This document shows positions 59,050 to 64,000 of a stretch of 64,000 bases of DNA, in pieces. Position 1 is the first letter of the stretch; every line of letters starts with the position of its first letter. This DNA comes from Tenacibaculum sp. 190524A02b (GTDB lineage Bacteria; Bacteroidota; Bacteroidia; Flavobacteriales; Flavobacteriaceae): positions 3,166,001-3,230,000 of the forward strand of contig NZ_OZ038525.1 of the NCBI RefSeq assembly GCF_964036645.1, in the 5' to 3' direction. Made by a program: the position numbers and the translations under genes. The notes under the pieces are model-generated. The model searched no databases, was not told the DNA's origin, and was given only the letters and a program-made list of their open reading frames with translations.

Positions 59050-59218
59050 ATGGGTGAATTTGTAATTAAAAAAAATAACACTAGAGAACTTAGTTTTAAC
59101 CTTAAAGCTAATAGTGGTAAAATTATTGGAAAGAGCGAAATGTATTTTTAGTGCTTAAGCTATGGAAAAAAGAATTATATCTGTAAATAAAAATTCGCTA
59201 GATGCATATAGAAAATAA
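59050..59218 (+). pseudogene. Degenerate DUF1508 (YegP-like) gene
   Basis: The frame from ATG 59050 gives 33 residues with the DUF1508 pattern (FVIKKNNTREL, FNLKANSGKII, SE) and stops at 59151. The second half of the same repeat (MEKRIISVNKNSLDA) follows in another frame from 59162 to 59218. Together they match one ~50-residue DUF1508 unit broken by a frameshift. Together with the neighbouring transposase it marks a decayed stretch. Confidence 0.65.
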
Positions 59219-59352
59219 TTTTTAAAACCGTGAATTGAATTATAAATAATGTTTATTAAAGCGGTTCTTATGAGCTGTTTTGTAGGTTTAATTTATAATA
59301 TACTAAGTTATATATTTCACGCTCTTAGAATAAAAGAAATCTACTTTCTTAT

Positions 59353-62151
59353 ATGAAACCTAAAATCTTGAAAAAAATAATAATAACAATTCTGTTAACT
59401 ATTATTAATTACAGTTTTTCTCAAAACCACAACTATATTAATTTTAATTTAAAAAATGGTCTGCCAAGTAATGAGATATATGATATATACCAAGATGATG
59501 TAAATGGTTATTTGTGGTTTTCAAGTGATCGAGGTTTATCAAAATATAATGGTTATGAATTTAAAAATTATGGGAAGGAGCATGGAATACCTGGTAATGT
59601 AATTTTTGATTTTTTTCCACAAGCGAATAATCAAATTTGGTGCTGGACAAAACATACCAATAAATTATTCTATTTTCAAAAAGGAAGTGATAAGTTTATT
59701 GAATACAAGTATAATTATTTATTGGATCGCATTATTACATCTCCTCATCAAATAATAAAAAACATTTATTTAGATGAAAAAGATAATCTACATTTATCAG
59801 GACAAAAAATTATAGGAAAGGTCATAATTTCTAAAGAAGGAAAGCTCACAAAAAAAACTAATATATTACCTAAAAAAAATGAAAAGCTTTATTTAGCTAT
59901 AGATAAAGATAATAAATATAGTTTTATTGATAATAAAGGTATTTTCAATTACACTCTTAATCTAGGTTTTATTGATAACATTTCATTTAGTAAGGATGTG
60001 TTTGCAGTGCTCTACAATAAAAAAGTTGTTATTGTTAACAACCAAAATAAAAATATAGAGATTGCTAATTTTAAAAACGAGCCAATCACAATAAACAAAG
60101 TTGGAATTAATAAAATTGCTATAAACTTTATAGAAGGAGGGACTTCCATTTATGATTTAAATGGAAACTTAATACAAAGTTATTTTCATAGAAATACATC
60201 TACAAGTTTTTTAGTAGATCATGAAGGAGGTTATTGGTTTAGTACCTTAAAATTTGGAGTATTTTATGTAGCTAGTCCAGAAATAGATTATATAAATATT
60301 GGAAGTGAAGAAGTGAAATCTATGATAAAACTGAATAATGATGATTTAGTTATGGGGTTTTCTAAAGGAAATGTTATAAAAAGAAGTAATAGAGGAAAAC
60401 TTGAAAAAGTTTATGATGCAGAACTTGCTACTCCTTCTTTGGTTGAATATGACATGGATAATGATGATTTATATTTTATATCGGATAATAGGTTGTTTAA
60501 AAATATGAATTATTTAAACTTAAAGTTATATACATTAGGTCTATCTAAGCCTGAAAATGGCACAGTTTTTTTGTCATCAATAGGACAAGTTGTTAAGATT
60601 AAAAATGATAGCATAGAGCGTATAAAGACACCCTATAGATGTCTAGACGCAGTAACTTATAACAATCAAACATTTATTGGAACTCCAAAGGGGTTATTTA
60701 AAGTTGTTAATGGTTCTATTCAAAAAATAAATCATGAAATATTAGATTGTAGAATTCAGGACTTAAAAATTAACAAAAAATTAAATAAATTATTCATTGC
60801 CACGATTGGTAATGGTATTGTATTATATACTAATGATACCATTAAAACATTAACAAAGAAAGATGGTTTGCTTAGTAATAATATTGAAGAAATTTATTTT
60901 GAGAATGATGATAATATTTGGACAATAACAGATAAAGGAATCAATAAAATATCATTTTTGAATAAGAAAAAGTCTATAGAAGGTGTTTCCTTTAAGAATA
61001 TAGGCAACAACAATAAAGTTACTGACCTAGAAGTAGTAGGAGATAGTTTGTTCTTAGGTATAAAAAATGGGCTTCTAAAAATGCATAAGACTATTTTAAA
61101 CAAGCATTACGTTGATAAGCCCCGATTAAAAATTAAAAAAGTAATAATTAATGATTCCATCATTTTAAATCAATCTAATAATGTAGAACTATTACATAAT
61201 CAAAATAGAATTACATTTAATTTAGAAGGTATATCTTTTAAAGATTATTTGACCTATAAATATAGATTACTTGGCTTAAGTAATAAGTGGTATTATTCTA
61301 AAAACAGAGAGATTACATTTGCATCCTTACCACCTGGAAATTATACTTTCAATGCATCTTGCTTGAATCAAAAAGAATTACAAAAAACCGTATCATATAA
61401 GTTCCAAATAAGTAAACCTTACTGGAAACAATGGTGGTTTTATTTTATAATAACAATAATTGTATTATTATTATCAACCTTCTTATTTTATTTAAGACTA
61501 CAGAATGAAAAATCTAAAACTCAAAATGTTATTATTGAACAAAAACTCTTACGTTCGCAAATGACTCCTCATTTTATTTTTAATTCACTTTCTGTATTAC
61601 AGGGTATGATCTTAAATAAAGAAGGAAGTAAGTCTGTTTTATACATATCTAAATTTTCTAAATTACTTCGAATTATTTTAGAGAATTCTAGAGATAAAAT
61701 AGTTTTGTTATCTGAAGAGTTATTAGCGATAGAAAACTATTTAATGCTTCAAAACTTAGAAAATAATATGTATTCATATACTATTTCTATAGAGAATACC
61801 ATAAACACATCGTTATTTAAAATACCCCCTATGTTAATTCAACCCTTTGTTGAGAATGCTATTGAGCACGCATTTTCGAATCAACAAAAAGATAGATTCA
61901 TAGATATTCAGCTTACATATTCAAATAAAAAATTAATTTGCACTATTAAAGACAATGGTATCGGTATTAACTCTTTTGACAAAACTGTTAACACTAATAA
62001 GAAATCATTATCTACAGCTATAACATTAGAACGATTACAAGCACTTTCTAAGGATTTTAAAATGAAAGGTTCTGTTAACTTAGAAGATAGAAAAAAATAT
62101 AACGAGCAAGGAACAATTGCTACCTTAGTAATACCTTACATAAAAAATTGA
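59353..62151 (+). CDS. LytS/YehU-type sensor histidine kinase with Reg_prop sensor
   Basis: 932 residues. A signal peptide (~1-23, IITILLTIINYSFS) is followed by a periplasmic beta-propeller region built from two-component-regulator propeller repeats (NGLPSNEIYDIYQD, GYLWFSSDRGLSKYNG, GLLSNNIEEI). A Y_Y_Y domain (YKYRLLGLSNKWYY, FASLPPGNYTF, ~630-685), one membrane helix (~693-717) and a His_kinase catalytic part follow, with phospho-acceptor His740 in QMTPHFIFNSL, PPMLIQPFVENAIEHAF and DNGIGI (~866). It would sense an extracellular or periplasmic signal and phosphorylate the regulator encoded 8 bases downstream. It is the nearest regulatory system to the NRPS operon, but a direct link is not shown. 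Confidence 0.93.
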   Translation: MKPKILKKIIITILLTIINYSFSQNHNYINFNLKNGLPSNEIYDIYQDDVNGYLWFSSDRGLSKYNGYEFKNYGKEHGIPGNVIFDFFPQANNQIWCWTKHTNKLFYFQKGSDKFIEYKYNYLLDRIITSPHQIIKNIYLDEKDNLHLSGQKIIGKVIISKEGKLTKKTNILPKKNEKLYLAIDKDNKYSFIDNKGIFNYTLNLGFIDNISFSKDVFAVLYNKKVVIVNNQNKNIEIANFKNEPITINKVGINKIAINFIEGGTSIYDLNGNLIQSYFHRNTSTSFLVDHEGGYWFSTLKFGVFYVASPEIDYINIGSEEVKSMIKLNNDDLVMGFSKGNVIKRSNRGKLEKVYDAELATPSLVEYDMDNDDLYFISDNRLFKNMNYLNLKLYTLGLSKPENGTVFLSSIGQVVKIKNDSIERIKTPYRCLDAVTYNNQTFIGTPKGLFKVVNGSIQKINHEILDCRIQDLKINKKLNKLFIATIGNGIVLYTNDTIKTLTKKDGLLSNNIEEIYFENDDNIWTITDKGINKISFLNKKKSIEGVSFKNIGNNNKVTDLEVVGDSLFLGIKNGLLKMHKTILNKHYVDKPRLKIKKVIINDSIILNQSNNVELLHNQNRITFNLEGISFKDYLTYKYRLLGLSNKWYYSKNREITFASLPPGNYTFNASCLNQKELQKTVSYKFQISKPYWKQWWFYFIITIIVLLLSTFLFYLRLQNEKSKTQNVIIEQKLLRSQMTPHFIFNSLSVLQGMILNKEGSKSVLYISKFSKLLRIILENSRDKIVLLSEELLAIENYLMLQNLENNMYSYTISIENTINTSLFKIPPMLIQPFVENAIEHAFSNQQKDRFIDIQLTYSNKKLICTIKDNGIGINSFDKTVNTNKKSLSTAITLERLQALSKDFKMKGSVNLEDRKKYNEQGTIATLVIPYIKN

Positions 62152-62159
62152 TAAATTAA

Positions 62160-62891
62160 GTGAAAACATTAATAATAGAGGATAAAGAATATATAAGAAA
62201 AGGCTTAATTAGTTTGTTACTCTCATTAGAGACCTCAATAGAAGTTGAAGTTATCGGGGAATGCGAATCTGTAAAAGACGCTGTTATTGTAGCAAATGCC
62301 TGTAAACCAGAACTAGTTTTTTTGGACATAAACCTTGTTGATGGTTCTGGATTTGATTTTTTAGAACAAACTGAAAATCTATCATTTAATATCATTTTTA
62401 TTACTGCTTATGAAGAATATGCACTCAAAGCTTTAAAAGTTGGTGCTATAGATTATATCTTAAAACCCGTGGATGTTGAAGAACTACAAGTAGCATTGAA
62501 AAAAATAACTAAATTATCGTTCGCTGAGCAGAAACATCAACTTAATCTAGTAAAACAAGCTTGGAATAATGATGAAACTAAGTTAATTTTATCATTGCAT
62601 AATAGTTTTCAAGTTATAGATTTAAATGAACTCTTGTTTTGTGAGTCAGATAAAGGATATACTACGTTTTATTGTAGTAACAATAAAAAATATGTGGTTT
62701 CAAAAACTTTAAAAGAATTTGAAAAACCTCTTTTCAAAAACAATTTTATACGTCCACATCAATCCTTTATAGTTAATCTAAATTATATAAATAAATATGA
62801 TAAATCTGGAGTTATCTATTTAAAAAACGGCAAAAAAATTCCGGTATCTTCTAGAAAAAGAGAGCAGTTTTTAAATACATTTTTAACTTAA
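62160..62891 (+). CDS. LytTR-family response regulator
   Basis: 243 residues with a GTG start at 62160 that follows the kinase stop by 8 bases. Receiver domain ~1-120: acidic pair in IIEDKE, phospho-acceptor Asp56 in FLDINLVDG, Thr/Ser and Lys positions in FITAYEEYA and YILKPVD. DNA-binding LytTR domain ~140-243 (CESDKGYTTFY, RPHQSFIVNLNYI, KIPVSSRKREQF). It is the partner of the upstream kinase. LytTR regulators bind direct repeats in promoters; such a site should be sought upstream of 57603 and in its own promoter. Confidence 0.93.
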   Translation: MKTLIIEDKEYIRKGLISLLLSLETSIEVEVIGECESVKDAVIVANACKPELVFLDINLVDGSGFDFLEQTENLSFNIIFITAYEEYALKALKVGAIDYILKPVDVEELQVALKKITKLSFAEQKHQLNLVKQAWNNDETKLILSLHNSFQVIDLNELLFCESDKGYTTFYCSNNKKYVVSKTLKEFEKPLFKNNFIRPHQSFIVNLNYINKYDKSGVIYLKNGKKIPVSSRKREQFLNTFLT

Positions 62892-63205
62892 GACAAAGAC
62901 TATTTTACCGAAAATTAACACTCATTTAATTTAAGACAACAGAGTTAATTTGTGAGGTACTTTATTTTAAAAGTACTGAAGTATTTTTAAATAATTCTTT
63001 TGCACTCCAGTAACCTTAAAACGAAAATAAGAAAGAGTTGTTTAGACAATCTTTGTAATTTTTCGTACGGATTAACTTTGATGTAGACTAGTTGTTTAAA
63101 TAATGAGGACTCATAACCGAAGGTTACAAAGTTTGTTTGAATCCTATTACCGTTATTAAAAACAAAAAGCCCTCATTTACGATTGAGAGCTTTTTAGTGT
63201 AAAAA
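62892..63205. other. Intergenic region, convergent
   Basis: 314 bases between the response regulator (plus) and the lipoprotein gene (minus). Apart from the terminator at 63164-63195 I see no gene, RNA or repeat; short frames carry no recognisable sequence. Confidence 0.6.
63164..63195. terminator. Bidirectional intrinsic terminator
   Basis: A 12-bp stem with one mismatch (AAAAAGCCCTCA / TGAGAGCTTTTT, 8-base loop) flanked by A and T runs on both sides. It lies 11 bases beyond the lipoprotein stop on the minus strand and can also end plus-strand transcripts. Confidence 0.8.
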
Positions 63206-64000
63206 TTATTTATATCTAGCATCTATATGGGTAAAACTCCAACCATTCCCAATTAGATATCCACCTACAGCGGACAAACTAGAATCAAACCCTGTATGTT
63301 GGAACAAACACATATTTCCGTTATTTTTAATTGCATAAATATGATTATTGTTCCCTGCAAAGACATGTTTAAAATTCCATCCATTGCCTAATACTTTATA
63401 ATTTCCATCAAACAGCCAATCATTACCTTTATGCACAAATAAAAGCATATCACCATTATCTTTAATTGCATAAATGCGACCATGTGTTCCAGCAAATACA
63501 TGCTTGAAATTCCATCCATTTCCTATTTTTTTTATGGATTTAGTCCATTTTGATCCATCATATTTTGACAAATACATATCACCATTATCTTTAATTGCAT
63601 AAATATGACCATCATATCCTGCAAATACATGTTTGAAGTTCCATCCTGTGCCTATTTTCTTACCTGAATCATCCCAAGAGTTACCATCTCCTAGATGCTT
63701 ATAAAAATACATGTCTCCATTAGGTTTTATACCATATAAAAATCCTAAATCTCCTACAACAATTTGCTTGAAATCCCATCCATCTGCTATTTTTTTATAA
63801 TTACCATTAAACCCCCATTCTGTTCCTTGCTTATGCTTGTAAAGAAGTAAGTCTCCATTATTATTTACTGCATAAATTAAAGATGGATGTACAGAACTAG
63901 TTTTTTTTGACTCAATAACTTCCTTTTTGGTATATGAGGTAATATTTTCTATCTCTTCATTTTCACAAGAAATAGATATAGTTCCTATAACTAAGGCAAG
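63206..64000 (-). CDS. Lipoprotein with tachylectin-2-like repeats (5' end outside window)
   Basis: The frame is open from 64000 to the stop at 63206, giving 264 residues, and continues upstream of the window. The first visible residues are a hydrophobic lipoprotein signal (LALVIGTISISC), so the true start lies only a few codons outside. After a short linker come about five ~40-residue repeats with the pattern GNGWNFKHVFAG...IYAIKDNGDM, each with Trp and Asp-Asn-Gly-Asp positions as in tachylectin-2-like beta-propellers that bind N-acetylated sugars. It should be a lipid-anchored carbohydrate-binding propeller. An internal ATG at 63712 is not the real start. Only the fifth repeat (GYLIGNGWSF) is at the C-terminus, so the propeller looks complete. 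Confidence 0.85.
   Translation of the reverse strand, partial: LALVIGTISISCENEEIENITSYTKKEVIESKKTSSVHPSLIYAVNNNGDLLLYKHKQGTEWGFNGNYKKIADGWDFKQIVVGDLGFLYGIKPNGDMYFYKHLGDGNSWDDSGKKIGTGWNFKHVFAGYDGHIYAIKDNGDMYLSKYDGSKWTKSIKKIGNGWNFKHVFAGTHGRIYAIKDNGDMLLFVHKGNDWLFDGNYKVLGNGWNFKHVFAGNNNHIYAIKNNGNMCLFQHTGFDSSLSAVGGYLIGNGWSFTHIDARYK

Noticed and set aside
62156..62395. Minus-strand frame over the response regulator start
   Set aside because: Overlaps the receiver domain with its clear phospho-acceptor motif; no independent support.

Overview
The window looks like the chromosome of a marine-type flavobacterium (Bacteroidota, Flavobacteriaceae). The DNA is very AT-rich, and at least one promoter has the flavobacterial -7 element (TAnnTTTG). 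The protein families also fit: a CarboxypepD_reg/TonB-type outer-membrane barrel, a LytS-like kinase with a Reg_prop/Y_Y_Y sensor, and a WYL regulator beside rtcB. I cannot name a genus with confidence.

Region 1 (1-7257) is ordinary chromosome. It holds the end of an unknown gene and a minus-strand rtcB operon (RNA ligase RtcB followed by five small, mostly uncharacterised genes including a DUF434 protein). Divergent from rtcB is a two-gene HD-phosphohydrolase/WYL-regulator operon, followed by an EamA-type permease. Region 2 (7290-9686) is an outer-membrane beta-barrel receptor.

Region 3 (9783-57603) is the main content: about 48 kb of tightly packed minus-strand genes, probably one operon, encoding a hybrid NRPS-PKS assembly line. 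In transcription order: (1) a three-module NRPS (C-A-T x3); (2) an NRPS with a TubC-type docking domain (C-A-T-C); (3) a PanD-like aspartate 1-decarboxylase; (4) an NRPS with two A domains, the second with a beta-alanine-type pocket; (5) a PduX-like GHMP kinase; (6) a cysteine-synthase-like PLP enzyme; (7) an ATP-grasp/argininosuccinate-lyase fusion; (8) a discrete acyltransferase; (9) a KS-ACP-aminotransferase-C protein of the iturin/mycosubtilin type; (10) a 3114-residue terminal NRPS with a methyltransferase embedded in one A domain, an unusual insert in the other, and a thioesterase. Tailoring and export genes follow: a NodU/CmcH-type carbamoyltransferase, a SAM methyltransferase, a PvdE/SyrD-type exporter, a PvdQ-like N-terminal-nucleophile acylase and a small membrane protein.

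Read together (inference): the line makes a peptide of about nine or ten building blocks. Hand-aligned pocket residues suggest a basic residue (Lys-like), Leu-like, Ala-like, an aliphatic residue, Ala-like, beta-alanine, one malonate-derived unit aminated at its beta carbon, one unit loaded by an unknown route, a diamino acid probably methylated on the enzyme, and a final polar residue. PanD would supply beta-alanine. Kinase + PLP synthase + lyase would supply a 2,3-diamino acid, in parallel with 2,3-diaminobutyrate formation from threonine in the uridyl-peptide antibiotics. The exporter/acylase pair suggests an acylated precursor that is deacylated in the periplasm. No epimerisation domain, MbtH or phosphopantetheinyl transferase was seen.

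Region 4 (57604-64000) flanks the cluster: a decayed IS1182-type transposase, a decayed DUF1508 gene, a LytS/LytTR two-component pair, and a partial lipoprotein with tachylectin-2-like repeats running off the window.
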